The notes under the pieces were generated by a model that worked only from the letters and a program-made list of their open reading frames with translations, ran no database searches and was not told where the DNA came from. A program made the position numbers and the translations under genes. This document shows positions 19,241-28,980 of a stretch of DNA of 64,000 bases, in pieces; the stretch's first letter is position 1, and each line of letters opens with the position of its first letter. Source of the DNA: Alteribacillus iranensis. Its GTDB lineage: Bacteria; Bacillota; Bacilli; Bacillales; Marinococcaceae. Location of the stretch: NCBI RefSeq assembly GCF_900113025.1, contig NZ_FONT01000002.1, positions 728,755 to 792,754 of the forward strand, written 5' to 3'.

Positions 19241-20341
19241 CTATACGTTAAAGCGGAAGTGGATGACATCGCCGTCCTTGACGACATATTCTTTCCCTTC
19301 CAACCTTACTTTCCCGGCTTCTTTTGCCGCTGTCATCGATCCTGCATTCATCAGATCAACATAGCTGACCACTTCTGCACGTATAAAACCTCTCTCAAAG
19401 TCCGTATGAATGACTCCGGCAGCTTGAGGTGCTTTGGTTCCACTTTTAATTGTCCAGGCTCTTACTTCCTGTTCTCCTGCAGTAAAATAGGTTTCAAGGC
19501 CTAGCAGGCGATACGCTGCTCGAATGAGCTGATCCAAGCCGGCTTCCTGAATACCAAGCTCTTCAAGAAATTCCTGTCTTTCTTCCCCTTCTAACTCAGC
19601 AATTTCAGACTCAATTTTAGCACAAACCGTAATGACCTCTGACCCTTCGGAAGCCGCATGGTCTTTTACCGCCTTCACAAAGTCATTGTCTTCATCGCTA
19701 AGTAGATCTTCTTCACTTACGTTCGCTGCATATAAGACAGGCTTCATCGTTAACAGTTGGAAACCGCGAACAATTTTTCGTTCGTCTTCCGTTAAATCTA
19801 CACTGCGAGCCGGTTCTTCATTTTCGAAAGCAGAGATCAGTTTCTGTAAAACCTCATGTTCTGCTATGGCGTCCTTGTCCTTTGACTTAGCAAGCTTAGC
19901 TACTTTGGAAGCACGTTTTTCCACCGTCTCTAAATCCGCTAATATGAGTTCAAGATTAATCACTTGAATATCCCTAATCGGATCGACACTCCCTGATACG
20001 TGAGTAATCTCTCCATCATCAAAACAGCGGACAACATGAGAAATAGCATCTACTTGACGAATATGGGACAAAAATTGGTTCCCTAAACCTTCGCCTTTGC
20101 TTGCGCCTTCTACAATACCGGCTATATCTGTGAACTCAAAGGCAGTAGGTACTGTCTTCTTTGGTTTCACTAGCTCTGTTAATTTCTGTAAACGTCCATC
20201 AGGTACTTCTACAATACCAACATTCGGATCAATCGTACAAAATGGATAATTCGCAGATTCTGCTCCTGCTTGTGTAATAGCATTAAATAATGTGGACTTT
20301 CCCACGTTAGGCAGACCTACGATCCCCGTAGTTAAAGCCAT
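19241..20341 (-). CDS. ychF: Redox-responsive ATPase YchF (Obg family)
   Basis: Ribosome-associated P-loop NTPase that prefers ATP over GTP (366 aa from the ATG at 20341, [17 protein letters not shown]). A GTG-initiated extension of three codons is less likely given GGAAGTG upstream. G1 GLPNVGKST and G3 [10 protein letters not shown] are present; G4 is the non-canonical YAANVSEED. The C-terminal TGS domain contains [22 protein letters not shown]. Located next to rpsF as in Bacillales. Confidence 0.96.
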   Translation of the reverse strand: MALTTGIVGLPNVGKSTLFNAITQAGAESANYPFCTIDPNVGIVEVPDGRLQKLTELVKPKKTVPTAFEFTDIAGIVEGASKGEGLGNQFLSHIRQVDAISHVVRCFDDGEITHVSGSVDPIRDIQVINLELILADLETVEKRASKVAKLAKSKDKDAIAEHEVLQKLISAFENEEPARSVDLTEDERKIVRGFQLLTMKPVLYAANVSEEDLLSDEDNDFVKAVKDHAASEGSEVITVCAKIESEIAELEGEERQEFLEELGIQEAGLDQLIRAAYRLLGLETYFTAGEQEVRAWTIKSGTKAPQAAGVIHTDFERGFIRAEVVSYVDLMNAGSMTAAKEAGKVRLEGKEYVVKDGDVIHFRFNV

Positions 20342-20445
20342 CTCTGTCACTTCCTTATATTATTCCTGTCACCATCACTCCATTATAAAAAGAACCTATT
20401 GATAATACAAGCAGGTAAGAATCATTCGTACGGAGAATTAAAAAA

Positions 20446-20471
20446 AGACCGGATATTCGTCTGCCCGGTCT
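20446..20471 (-). terminator. Terminator after the DUF951 gene
   Basis: AGACCGG/CCGGTCT stem with a 12-nt loop and a minus-strand T run (20440-20445). Confidence 0.85.
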
Positions 20472-20496
20472 CTTCTCCTATTTGGCGGAAAAATGT

Positions 20497-20697
20497 TCAT
20501 GTCTCTTCTGCATGTTCAATGACTTTTTTTACTTTCTTAGAGAATTCCCGTCGCGGCAGCATGACACTATGACCGCATCCCTGGCATTTAATCCGGATGT
20601 CAGCTCCTAATCTGATGATTTTCCAACGGTTTTCTCCGCATGGATGAGGTTTTTTCATTTCTACAATGTCATTTAATGAAAAAAGGTTTTCAGCCAT
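20497..20697 (-). CDS. DUF951 family small protein (YyzM-like)
   Basis: 66 aa from the ATG at 20697 (MAENLFSLNDIVEMKKPHPCG) with GAGGTG 6 nt upstream. It contains the family signature KKPHPCGENRWKIIRLGADIR and KCQGCGHSVMLPRREF. The four-Cys arrangement (one in HPCG, two in CQGC) suggests a small metal-binding or S1-like fold. Function unknown; usually encoded beside ychF, rpsF or parB. Called yyzM in B. subtilis as I recall. Confidence 0.88.
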   Translation of the reverse strand: MAENLFSLNDIVEMKKPHPCGENRWKIIRLGADIRIKCQGCGHSVMLPRREFSKKVKKVIEHAEET

Positions 20698-20768
20698 TCC
20701 CGACACCTCAATTCTATATCTGCCATCATACCTTTAATATACCAATCCTGTGCCTTTCACGCAAAAGC

Positions 20769-21785
20769 TTACACTTTTTTAAAGTAAAACGGGTGGATCA
20801 GAATAATAATGAGCAAATATAAATTTAAAATACCGTATATCGGGTATAGAACACCTATAAGACTGGAAAATCCAAACTGAGTCATCGGCAGCATCATACA
20901 CAGTAAGAAAATGGCCAGCGCCCATGCAGGGAGAGAAAAGGCTGATTGAAGCCGACTCGTTAATCCAAATAACCCAGAAGCAGCAGTTGTAAAAACGGCA
21001 GACCATAAGAGAATTGCCATAAATGCGGTCGTATAGCTCGGATACGTTTCCAAGAGCGCAAACAGTGGTATTTCATAAAGCATGATATCTTCTGCGGCAG
21101 CAAGCAAAGATTCATTGTATAAAAAGGAAACGGATCCTAAAACCAGTCCGCTTCCTATACTCGCTACCCAAATCTCACCTTGATGTTTTATTTTTTTACC
21201 CACGGCGGACAGAACAGCGATGAGCGGCAATACATTGAGCGACGTAAAGGTGAAAGCAGACGGCCAATTACGCTGTTGTGTCGTCCAAATGGAATAGCCC
21301 TCTTCCACATTCGCCATGTAAAAAGTGAGAAGAACAACAGCTAAGCTGACAATCAAAATAGGAATAAGAATACCGTTGATGCTTGTCAGGCCTTGAATTC
21401 CCTTTATTGCGGTGATTAAGAGCAACCCGCACATGAACAAAATCCCTGCATTAAAAGGGATTTGAAAATATTCAAGTGCTGCTCCACCGCCTGCAATCAT
21501 CACCCCTGTCGTTGTAAATAAATAAAACACAATGATCAAATCATACCCTTTAGACAAACGAGGACCCATTAATTCTTGGAGAACTTCTGCATAATCATCT
21601 GTTTGATGACGGTAACTGATAGTGAGCACCACATGGCAGCTGGACACAAACAAAAACGTAAAAATGACAATAGCCAGTCCACTTTCATAGCCAAAAAACT
21701 GCCATATTTCCTGGCCAGAAGCATATCCTGCACCAATCGTTGTACCAATAATGAGAAACATCCATTTTAGTCCATCTACGATCAT
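20769..21785 (-). CDS. YkvI-family integral membrane protein (LeuT-fold-like transporter)
   Basis: 338 aa and about ten hydrophobic segments. The start MIVDGLKWMFLIIGTTIGAGYASGQEIWQFFG shows the Gly-rich broken first helix typical of amino-acid/cation symporters of the YkvI family. Substrate unknown. Transcribed away from yyaC, on its own. I do not recall this gene at this position in B. subtilis, so it may be a lineage-specific resident. Confidence 0.75.
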   Translation of the reverse strand: MIVDGLKWMFLIIGTTIGAGYASGQEIWQFFGYESGLAIVIFTFLFVSSCHVVLTISYRHQTDDYAEVLQELMGPRLSKGYDLIIVFYLFTTTGVMIAGGGAALEYFQIPFNAGILFMCGLLLITAIKGIQGLTSINGILIPILIVSLAVVLLTFYMANVEEGYSIWTTQQRNWPSAFTFTSLNVLPLIAVLSAVGKKIKHQGEIWVASIGSGLVLGSVSFLYNESLLAAAEDIMLYEIPLFALLETYPSYTTAFMAILLWSAVFTTAASGLFGLTSRLQSAFSLPAWALAIFLLCMMLPMTQFGFSSLIGVLYPIYGILNLYLLIIILIHPFYFKKV

Positions 21786-21885
21786 CGCTCTCTCCCTCTG
21801 TTTCTGCTCATCAATTCAGAGTCAAACGTATAGAAATTAAACAAGGTTCCTATACTGGGACTAATATGAGTAAGGAGAGACCAAT

Positions 21886-22584
21886 ATGCTTGGAAAAAAA
21901 TCATTCTCCAATCCATCGACTTTCTCGTTTCAAGTGCATTCGGAGTACGACCATGCTTCCACACAGCTTTCCGAACAACTAAAAAGAAAAGCAGAAGAAG
22001 TTCCTATTGACCGTGACCTCGTCATCATTTGTATTGGGACTGACCGTTCCACTGGAGATTCACTCGGTCCTTTAATTGGCTCTGCTTTAAAAAAGGAAAA
22101 ACTTAGTAATTTTTATGTGTACGGAACTTTAGCAGATCCCGTTCATGCCGTTAACCTGGATGAAAAATTAGAAACGATCTTACATCTGCACAAGGATCCA
22201 TTCATCATAGCTATCGATGCTTGTCTTGGCAGATTAAAGAACATCGGAAAGATTACTTTTTCAGAGGGGCCAGTCGTTCCGGGGGCTGCGATGAAGAAGA
22301 AGCTCCCAAATGTCGGTGATATGCATATTACTGGAATTGTAAACGTAAGTGGATTGATGGAGTATTTTGTTCTCCAGAATACTCGTCTTCACACCGTAAT
22401 GACGATGGCAGAATGTGTTTCTGAAGGATTTTTATTAGCGGATAAAAAAATGAAAAACCGTCAAGTCTCCTTATCATTCCAACAGGACGTTGAATCAAAA
22501 TACCGTTCCCATGGATTTTCTAAATCAGAGACTGCTTTCTCCTTACAAGACGACATACAAAACGAAGGTTTTTCCTCAAAATAA
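21886..22584 (+). CDS. yyaC: YyaC spore protein, putative sporulation protease
   Basis: 232 aa, full length for YyaC. Motifs: LVIICIGTDRSTGDSLGPLIGS, YGTLADPVHAVNLDE, AIDACLGRL, PNVGDMHITGIVNVSG. The fold is related to hydrogenase-maturation and germination proteases; the exact substrate is unknown. It is convergent with parB and read against fork movement. Upstream, GTATA (21828) and CTATACT (21850) are 17 bp apart, a weak match to either sporulation or housekeeping sigma promoters. GGAGAG precedes the start. Confidence 0.88.
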   Translation: MLGKKSFSNPSTFSFQVHSEYDHASTQLSEQLKRKAEEVPIDRDLVIICIGTDRSTGDSLGPLIGSALKKEKLSNFYVYGTLADPVHAVNLDEKLETILHLHKDPFIIAIDACLGRLKNIGKITFSEGPVVPGAAMKKKLPNVGDMHITGIVNVSGLMEYFVLQNTRLHTVMTMAECVSEGFLLADKKMKNRQVSLSFQQDVESKYRSHGFSKSETAFSLQDDIQNEGFSSK

Positions 22585-22590
22585 AAAACT

Positions 22591-22639
22591 GCAAGCGCCT
22601 GACGTTCCTTCTTTCAAAGATGAACTCAGGCGTTTTGCA
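22591..22639 (-). terminator. Terminator between yyaC and parB
   Basis: Interrupted long stem (GCAAAACGCCTGAGTTC with GAACGTCAGGCGCTTGC on the minus strand) followed by AGTTTTTT, so it chiefly ends the parA-parB transcript. It may also slow yyaC transcription. Confidence 0.7.
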
Positions 22640-22664
22640 ATCCATGAAGGCAGTAGGCCTGTCC

Positions 22665-23531
22665 CTACGTTAGATCATTCTGATTCTTTTTTTCCAGCAA
22701 TTCTAGTATTCTTTCTAAATCTTCATCTGTCATAAATTCTATTTCAATTTTCCCTTTCCGCTTTCCTTTTTTGATAGACACAGAGGTTCCAAAGTACGTA
22801 CGTAAGTCTTCTTCTTTTGTACGCAAAAACGGAGAAGGCTCTCCTTTATTTTTCGATTTTGTTTCACGTGGAACGTTATTATTTAAGCGCTGTACCAATT
22901 CCTCTGTTTGTCGGACATTTAACGCTTCTTTCAGTATTTTTTCCGTAACAAATAGAGCATTCTCTTTATCTTTTAATCCCATGATTGTACGTCCGTGCCC
23001 CATCGATATTTCATTGGCTGCAATCTTTTCTTGTACTTCGTCTGGAAGCTGTAGCAGTCGAAGATGATTGGCTATATGAGGACGACTTTTCCCTAATCGC
23101 TTAGATAATTCTTCTTGAGTCACTCCCAAGTATGTCATGAGTTTTTCATAAGCTCTCGCTTCTTCTAAAGGGTTAAGATTCTCTCTTTGCAAATTTTCAA
23201 TGAGAGCGACTTCCATCATTTTTTCATCTGTCAAGTCTTTGACAATGGCGGGTACGGTTTTAAGACCAGCCTCTTTGGCAGCTCTAAACCTTCGTTCTCC
23301 AGCGACTATTTCATATCCTTTAATACTTTTTCGTACGATAAGCGGCTGGAGTATTCCATTTTCTTTAATGGATTCTTTTAATTCCGTAATTTTTTCATCT
23401 TGAAAGGTTTTTCGAGGTTGATAAGGATTGGGACGTAACTCTTTTAATTTTATCTCTTCCACCGTTGCATCCTGGTTTTTAGGCTCATCTGGAAACAAAG
23501 CATTCAATCCTCTGCCTAGTCCTCTAGCCAT
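22665..23531 (-). CDS. parB: Chromosome partitioning protein ParB (Spo0J)
   Basis: CTP-dependent DNA clamp that loads at parS, spreads, recruits SMC and stimulates ParA (288 aa). Order: N-terminal MARGLGRGLNALF ParA-activating peptide, CTPase domain with NPYQPRK and GERRFRAAK, HTH (TQEELSKRLGKSRPHIANHLRLLQLP), C-terminal dimer domain. A parS-like site lies inside the gene (22860-22875), as in B. subtilis spo0J. It overlaps parA by 8 bp. Confidence 0.97.
   Translation of the reverse strand: MARGLGRGLNALFPDEPKNQDATVEEIKLKELRPNPYQPRKTFQDEKITELKESIKENGILQPLIVRKSIKGYEIVAGERRFRAAKEAGLKTVPAIVKDLTDEKMMEVALIENLQRENLNPLEEARAYEKLMTYLGVTQEELSKRLGKSRPHIANHLRLLQLPDEVQEKIAANEISMGHGRTIMGLKDKENALFVTEKILKEALNVRQTEELVQRLNNNVPRETKSKNKGEPSPFLRTKEEDLRTYFGTSVSIKKGKRKGKIEIEFMTDEDLERILELLEKKNQNDLT
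22860..22875. promoter_or_regulatory. parS site within parB
   Basis: TGTTTCACGTGGAACG matches the parS pattern TGTTNCACGTGNAACA at 15 of 16 positions (last base differs). B. subtilis has its strongest parS in the same gene. Confidence 0.85.
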
Positions 23532-24285
23532 GGCTCACCACTTCCTTTGCTAAGTCTGAATACACCTCGGCTCCTCTGGACTTCGCGTCATATGAAATAA
23601 TAGGCAGACCGTGACTCGGTGCCTCACCTAAACGAACATTCCTTGGAATAATAGTCTCAAACACTTTCTCTCGAAAATATTTTTTGACTTCTTCAATAAC
23701 TTGGATACCAAGGTTCGTGCGGGCATCTAGCATGGTAAGCAACACACCTTCGATTGCCAACTCGGTATTTAAATGTTTTTGGACAAGTCTTACAGTGTTT
23801 AGTAATTGACTCAGCCCTTCCAACGCATAGTACTCACATTGTACAGGAATCAAAACAGAATGAGAGGCTGTCAATGCATTTATAGTTAATAGGCCCAGAG
23901 AAGGCGGACAGTCGATGATAATGAAATCATAGTTTTCTTCCACTTCTGACAAGGCTTTTTTTAAACGTATTTCCCTGGAAATGGTTGGGACTAACTCTAT
24001 TTCTGCCCCGGATAGTTGTATCGTTGACGGTATTGCATCTAAATTCTCTGTGCTCGAAGGCTTGATTATTTCGTTAGGATCTCCGTCTTCTACTAATAGG
24101 TTATAGACACATTCATCGACATCACCTTTTTCAATGCCGACGCCGCTCGTAGCATTCCCTTGAGGGTCCATATCGACCAGCAATACTTTCTTCCCTATGT
24201 ATGCTAATCCAGCACTTAAATTAACGGCTGTGGTCGTTTTGCCAACTCCACCTTTTTGGTTAGCGACAGCAATCACTTTTGCCAT
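23524..24285 (-). CDS. parA: ParA family ATPase Soj
   Basis: 253 aa. Deviant Walker A with signature lysine in ANQKGGVGKTTTAVNL, Walker A' DMDPQGNATSGVG, Walker B IIDCPPSLG. ATP-bound dimers bind DNA and regulate DnaA; ParB triggers ATP hydrolysis. Forms a two-gene operon with parB (8-bp overlap). No DNA-binding N-terminal extension, as in chromosomal ParA. Confidence 0.97.
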   Translation of the reverse strand: MAKVIAVANQKGGVGKTTTAVNLSAGLAYIGKKVLLVDMDPQGNATSGVGIEKGDVDECVYNLLVEDGDPNEIIKPSSTENLDAIPSTIQLSGAEIELVPTISREIRLKKALSEVEENYDFIIIDCPPSLGLLTINALTASHSVLIPVQCEYYALEGLSQLLNTVRLVQKHLNTELAIEGVLLTMLDARTNLGIQVIEEVKKYFREKVFETIIPRNVRLGEAPSHGLPIISYDAKSRGAEVYSDLAKEVVSHG

Positions 24286-24515
24286 CGAAACACCTACTTT
24301 CTTCGCTCGCTATCTAAACTTTCTATCATTCTATCATGTTTTTCAAAACTTTTTACAAAGCTTTCCCAATTTCTTTCCTTCTTAACTGATCCTTGCCTGT
24401 TCCTGTCATTCCTTCACTATCTTTGCCTAATAATACAATTTCGTGTGTATAAATAGGATTCCTGCTGAAAAACTAAAAAGGAATAGCAATTTATCAGGAG
24501 GATAGGAGGCGGCTT

Positions 24516-26615
24516 ATGGACAACCAATCTAAAAATGAAAAAGATAGTCAATTAGAGGATTATCGAGTCGAACATAAAAATACGAAATTAACTACGAATC
24601 AGGGAGTACGCGTGAATGACACAGACAACTCCCTCAAAACGGGTGAAAGAGGTCCGACATTAATGGAGGATTTTCATTTCCGTGAAAAAATGACTCATTT
24701 TGACCACGAACGAATTCCCGAACGAGTGGTTCACGCCCGCGGTTTTGGTGTGCATGGAGAATTTCAAGTCTATAAGCCCTTGACGAAATGGACAAAAGCC
24801 AAGTTTTTACAAGACCCTTCAGTAAAGACTCCCGTATTCGTGCGCTTTTCAACTGTAGTTGGTTCAAGAGGGTCAGCGGATACTGTACGAGATGTCCGTG
24901 GCTTTGCAACAAAGTTTTATACGGAAGACGGTAATTATGATTTGGTTGCTAACAACATCCCCATATTTTTTATTCAAGATGCTATCAAGTTTCCCGATGT
25001 GGTTCACGCTATTAAACCTGAGCCAGATAATGAAATTCCACAGGCCACCGCTGCCCATGATACGTTTTGGGATTTTGTAGTGAATCACACAGAAACGGCC
25101 CATATGATCATGTGGTTGATGTCTGACCGGGCCATTCCGAGAAGCTTTCGTATGATGGAAGGGTTTGGAGTAAACACATTCCGTTTCATCAATGAAGAAG
25201 GGAAAGGCCATTTCGTGAAATTTCATTGGAAACCAAAGCTCGGGGTCCATTCTCTCGTGTGGGACGAAGCACAAAAAATCGCAGGGAAAGACCCGGACTT
25301 CCACCGCCGGGACATTTGGGATGCGATAAATAACGGGGACTTTCCGGAGTTTGAGCTTGGTGTGCAAGTGATTGAAGAAGAACAAGAATTTAACTTTGAT
25401 TTTGATATATTGGATCCTACTAAGTTTTGGCCAGAAGAACAGGTCCCTGTGCAACTGGTTGGAAAAATGACATTAAACCGTAATCAGAACAACTTTTTCG
25501 CTGAAACAGAACAGGCAGCCTTCCACCCTGGGAATGTAGTTCCGGGAATTGATTTTAGCAACGATCCGCTTTTACAAGGACGACTGTTTTCATACCAAGA
25601 TACACAACTTCTCCGTCTTGGCGGTCCTAACTTTCATGAAATACCGATTAATCGACCGACCGCGCCAGTACACAATAACCAAAGAGACGGATTTCATCAA
25701 ATGAGTATTGATAAAGGAAAGGTGAGTTACTCTGCAAACTCTCTGCGCCAAAATGCTCCAGAACCAGCCACTGATGCAGAAAATGGCTACGTCCATTATC
25801 AAGAAAAAGTGGAAGGCTATAAAATTAGACAACGTAGCAGTAGTTTCAATGACCATTACCGTCAAGCTACCTTATTCTGGAACAGCATGTCCGCTGCTGA
25901 AAAGCAACATATTATCGATGCCTTCCACTTTGAAGTGGGGAAAGTAAAGGACAAACAAATCAGACAACGGGTCGTCGATATGTTTAATCATGTTGACGGA
26001 GGACTCGCCGCTCAAATAGCTCAAGGAGTTGGGGCGAACCCGCCGTCCCAACCAGGAGGAACAGGAATAACTGCTTCATCACCTGCCGTTAGTCAGGAAA
26101 ATACAATCAAAGAAGCACGCACGAGAAAAGTAGCTATGCTTCTCGAAGGCGGTTTCTCCTTTGAACCACTGATGCAAGCTCTCACAAGTTTGCAGGGAGC
26201 AGGTCTACAAGTTGAGCTCATCAGTCATCAATTAGGGATGGTGACAAGTGAGGAAGGACAGCAGCTAGAAGCAATGAAAAGTTATACTACTGCTGGCTCT
26301 GTCATGTATGACGCCTTAGTGATCCCAGGTGGACAGCAATGCTTAAATAACTTGTCCATGCATAAAGACACCTTCACTTTTCTTAATGATACCTTTAAAC
26401 ATGCAAAACCTATCGGAGCATTTGATGAAGGGGCAGATCTCCTAATGTCCTCTGATGTACAAGGGACTTTAATAGCGGACCCTGAATCAACCAATCAAGT
26501 ATTCTCTGACTTAGGAGTTGTTACCGTTCGAAAAGCGGATGACTTCACGGCATTTACGAATGAATTTATCCAAGCTATTGGTCAGCACCGCCATTGGATG
26601 AGACAAACTGGATGA
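24516..26615 (+). CDS. katE: Large-subunit catalase with C-terminal DJ-1/PfpI domain
   Basis: Monofunctional haem catalase, clade 2 (699 aa). Catalytic His73 lies in [14 protein letters not shown], catalytic Asn in [11 protein letters not shown], and the haem-ligand Tyr in [14 protein letters not shown]. After a Gly/Pro-rich linker (about 515-535) comes a flavodoxin-like DJ-1/PfpI domain ([27 protein letters not shown]), which marks KatE/HPII-type enzymes. AGGAGG precedes the start. It interrupts the parA-noc neighbourhood and runs against fork movement, suggesting insertion. Whether it is a general-stress or spore catalase cannot be told; I found no convincing alternative-sigma promoter. Confidence 0.95.
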   Translation: MDNQSKNEKDSQLEDYRVEHKNTKLTTNQGVRVNDTDNSLKTGERGPTLMEDFHFREKMTHFDHERIPERVVHARGFGVHGEFQVYKPLTKWTKAKFLQDPSVKTPVFVRFSTVVGSRGSADTVRDVRGFATKFYTEDGNYDLVANNIPIFFIQDAIKFPDVVHAIKPEPDNEIPQATAAHDTFWDFVVNHTETAHMIMWLMSDRAIPRSFRMMEGFGVNTFRFINEEGKGHFVKFHWKPKLGVHSLVWDEAQKIAGKDPDFHRRDIWDAINNGDFPEFELGVQVIEEEQEFNFDFDILDPTKFWPEEQVPVQLVGKMTLNRNQNNFFAETEQAAFHPGNVVPGIDFSNDPLLQGRLFSYQDTQLLRLGGPNFHEIPINRPTAPVHNNQRDGFHQMSIDKGKVSYSANSLRQNAPEPATDAENGYVHYQEKVEGYKIRQRSSSFNDHYRQATLFWNSMSAAEKQHIIDAFHFEVGKVKDKQIRQRVVDMFNHVDGGLAAQIAQGVGANPPSQPGGTGITASSPAVSQENTIKEARTRKVAMLLEGGFSFEPLMQALTSLQGAGLQVELISHQLGMVTSEEGQQLEAMKSYTTAGSVMYDALVIPGGQQCLNNLSMHKDTFTFLNDTFKHAKPIGAFDEGADLLMSSDVQGTLIADPESTNQVFSDLGVVTVRKADDFTAFTNEFIQAIGQHRHWMRQTG

Positions 26616-26721
26616 TCCAGCGATGCGGAAACGCCTTGATTTGTACAGGAAGTGCTGACTTTTCATTATACACAGGGCGAAAGCAAGCGTAGTGTAGCTT
26701 GAACTGCTCTTGTCCCTGTGG

Positions 26722-26795
26722 TGCAAGCGAGCCTGTCGAGTCATCCAACCCCTAGAGCAAAATGTTTAATAACCCCAACAAATTTTACAGAACCA
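26722..26795 (-). mobile_element. Remnant of the MITE left end, after katE
   Basis: On the minus strand from 26795: GGTTCTGTAAAATTTGTTGG and GGGTTATTAA, then GGTTGGATGACTC and AGGCTCGCTTGC, all shared with the left part of the MITE at 980-1203. No matching right end or target duplication is visible, so it is a decayed copy. Confidence 0.7.
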
Positions 26796-26798
26796 CAA

Positions 26799-26843
26799 AA
26801 TAAGACTGTCTCTGAGGATTACTTCCTCTAAGACAGTCTTATT
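26799..26843. terminator. Bidirectional terminator between katE and noc
   Basis: A 13-bp perfect inverted repeat (AATAAGACTGTCT/AGACAGTCTTATT) with T runs on both sides. It overlaps the noc stop codon and serves the convergent katE and noc genes. Confidence 0.92.
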
Positions 26844-27693
26844 TTTTCTTAGGTATTCGGATGGTGAACTGGTAAAAATCGTCATGGTCTTCTTCTTCCG
26901 CTTTGATGTTCATCCCGCTTTTTGAAATCATATCTAATGATTGCCGAATCGTATTCATGGCAAGACGTGTGTCTCTCGAATAATGCTTACGGGTAGGCTT
27001 TTTCTTCGCTGGTTTTTTTTCCGCATATGCTTCTTTAATCAATTCTTCTGTTTGCTTGACATTTAACTCTTTGGACATGATCTGTTGAAGAATTTCATTT
27101 TGCTTCTCCGTCTCTTTCACAGAAAGCAGGGCCCGTGCGTGACGCTCCGTAATCGATCTATTTTTTAACGCTTGTTGTGCTTCCTCTGTCAATTGCAAAA
27201 GTCTCAGTTTGTTTGCGACGGTTGATTGGCCTTTGCCTAAACGCTGAGCCAAACTCTCCTGTGTGAGCCCATGTAATTCAATCAACTTCGCAAACGCGGC
27301 TGCTTCTTCGATCGCTGTCAGTTCTTCTCTCTGTAAATTTTCGATTAAAGCGAGAGAAGCCGTCTCTGTATCGTTAAAGTCTTTAATGATTGCCGGGATT
27401 TCTGTCATTCCCAAGCTCTGTGCCGCTCTCCAACGACGCTCCCCGGCTATGATCTCGTATTGCTCATTTCGTTTCCGAACAGTGATTGGTTGCAAAAGTC
27501 CGTGCGTACGAATGGATTGAGCAAGCTCTGCAATCTTTTCCTCTTGAAAGATCGTACGTGGTTGGTAAGGGTTTGCTACAATGTCATGGATGGATAGATA
27601 CGTAATTTCCTCGTGTACCTTCTCTTTGTCCTCATTTCTATTGTCTTCTTCCGGCTCCCCGAGACCTAACCACTTTTGAAGGGATTGCTTCAT
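26839..27693 (-). CDS. noc: Nucleoid occlusion protein Noc
   Basis: ParB paralogue (284 aa) that binds NBS sites (ATTTCCCGGGAAAT), associates with the membrane and blocks division over the nucleoid. An N-terminal amphipathic segment ([13 protein letters not shown]) takes the place of the ParA-activating peptide of Spo0[10 protein letters not shown] and GERRWRAAQ form the CTP domain, and the HTH is [23 protein letters not shown]. Next to rsmG as in B. subtilis. A candidate NBS lies at 62936-62949. Confidence 0.95.
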   Translation of the reverse strand: MKQSLQKWLGLGEPEEDNRNEDKEKVHEEITYLSIHDIVANPYQPRTIFQEEKIAELAQSIRTHGLLQPITVRKRNEQYEIIAGERRWRAAQSLGMTEIPAIIKDFNDTETASLALIENLQREELTAIEEAAAFAKLIELHGLTQESLAQRLGKGQSTVANKLRLLQLTEEAQQALKNRSITERHARALLSVKETEKQNEILQQIMSKELNVKQTEELIKEAYAEKKPAKKKPTRKHYSRDTRLAMNTIRQSLDMISKSGMNIKAEEEDHDDFYQFTIRIPKKK

Positions 27694-27847
27694 TGCTTGA
27701 CACCACCTTAATTTGAAAAACGTAAGCGCTGTACTCAGTATAATTCGCGCTAGTCAGACGAAAATCCTGCTGCTCTATTCCCGTTCCCTCGTCCTTCCAT
27801 TTTAACATGATAGGTGTAATTGTCTATCTCTATCACCTATTCCGTAA

Positions 27848-28056
27848 GAAAAGCGCAAGGCGCCTGAAGCTAGACAAAAGAAAAGCAAAAGGCGCCCGCC
27901 CATCGGCGACAAGCGCTGGCTGGAGAAGGAAGTTCGACTAAGAACGTCTCGTCCTGAGACAACGTCGAACTGACCCACGTCGTGTGGGCCTGAGGAGGCT
28001 TGCCGCCGCAGCGCGGGTTGAAGCGACCTCGAGCCGATGGCGCCTGAAGCTAGACA
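27848..28056. repeat. Intergenic hairpin-array repeat, copy R2
   Basis: Flanked by a perfect 18-bp direct repeat GGCGCCTGAAGCTAGACA (27859-27876 and 28039-28056). Inside: GTCTC-GTCCT-GAGAC (27946-27960) and CCCAC-GTCGT-GTGGG (27974-27988), with GAAGTTCGACTAAGAACG and the shared right part GCCGCCGCAGCGCGGGTTGA. It is a shortened version of R1 in which the CCGC/GCGG hairpin is replaced by GTCTC/GAGAC. Fills most of the noc-rsmG gap. Confidence 0.85.
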
Positions 28057-28091
28057 TCGATCACTAAAATTATAATTCCTTACTGTCGACG

Positions 28092-28129
28092 AAAAACCCC
28101 GTTAAAGAATCGGTTTTTTCGCCGGGGTT
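28092..28129 (-). terminator. Terminator overlapping the end of rsmG
   Basis: AACCCCG (28095-28101) pairs with CGGGGTT (28123-28129); the minus strand continues into TTTTTCG. The upstream arm lies inside the last rsmG codons. Confidence 0.7.
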
Positions 28130-28818
28130 CCTGCCTTCCGAGGGTAAGCTTTCGGAGTGGCTTTCATTTTTTTCACTGTTAAAATATAACGTTTGCTGTT
28201 CTCATTAGGAAGCTTACTTGCATAAGGTTCCTCCCATTTACATTGTAAGGCTTGGATGGCTTTATTCGCCTCTTTCTGTTCTTCGATCCCCGAGGCTCCT
28301 TTCATTGCTAAAAAAACGCCTCCCGTCTTAACGAATGGCGTGCACAACTCTGTCAATACCGGCATTCTTGCCACGGCCCTAGCTATGGCTACGTCATAGG
28401 AATCTCGATGATTGCGGTCACGCCCGTAGTCCTCGGCTCTCCCATGGAGCAAGGTCACGTTCTTTAATTGTAATTCTCTCACCAGCTCTTCTAGAAAAGC
28501 AATTCTCTTTTTTAAAGAATCAATAATAACGATATGAAGATGCGGAAAGCAAATGTTAATCGGCAAGCTTGGAAAACCAGCACCCGCTCCAATATCAACG
28601 ACACGTGCAGCATCGTGAAAGGAATAAGCAAACGAAGCCGTTAATGAGTCATAAAAATGTTTTTCATATACCTCATCTTCTTCGGTAATGCTCGTTAAAT
28701 TCATTTTATTATTCCATTCAATGAGTAATTGATAATATCTATCAAATTGATTCATTTGATCTTCTGTCAGTGTTATACCTTCTTTTTTCAACCACTCGGG
28801 AAATAAAAGTTTACTCAT
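28102..28818 (-). CDS. rsmG: 16S rRNA (guanine-527 N7) methyltransferase RsmG
   Basis: Rossmann-fold SAM methyltransferase acting on G527 of 16S rRNA; loss gives low-level streptomycin resistance. 238 aa from the ATG at 28818 (MSKLLFPEWLKKEGI) with AAGGTGG upstream. The frame extends 20 codons upstream but lacks family similarity there. SAM motif VDIGAGAGFPSLP, then IIDSLKKRIAFLEEL and AIARAVARMPVLTEL. C-terminal basic tail. Last gene after mnmE-mnmG. Confidence 0.96.
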   Translation of the reverse strand: MSKLLFPEWLKKEGITLTEDQMNQFDRYYQLLIEWNNKMNLTSITEEDEVYEKHFYDSLTASFAYSFHDAARVVDIGAGAGFPSLPINICFPHLHIVIIDSLKKRIAFLEELVRELQLKNVTLLHGRAEDYGRDRNHRDSYDVAIARAVARMPVLTELCTPFVKTGGVFLAMKGASGIEEQKEANKAIQALQCKWEEPYASKLPNENSKRYILTVKKMKATPKAYPRKAGTPAKKPIL

Positions 28819-28854
28819 AAACGCCACCTTATCTCTTCTATATATGTAGAAAAA

Positions 28855-28906
28855 CTCCAGCGCCGGTGTACTCACCAATCGTAGGGGAGGAACGCGGGCG
28901 CTGGAG
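28855..28906. repeat. CTCCAGCGCC/GGCGCTGGAG inverted repeat
   Basis: A 10-bp perfect inverted repeat 32 bp apart, between rsmG and mnmG. The AGCGCTGG/GGCGCC vocabulary matches the ends of the R-family repeats, so this is probably a reduced member. Confidence 0.6.
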
Positions 28907-28980
28907 CGTACTTTTGGGAAACAACGGAGACACTTCGACTTAACGGTTATCTACCTTTGCTTGCCGTATCAATGACATGC

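Noticed and set aside
24430..24515. Sporulation or sigma-B promoter for the catalase
   Set aside because: GTATA with a downstream GAAAAACTA and GTGTGT sequences were tried, but the -10 elements have too many mismatches to call.
24634..26494. Several antisense open frames inside the catalase gene
   Set aside because: All are shadows of the catalase reading frame with no ribosome binding sites or family similarity.
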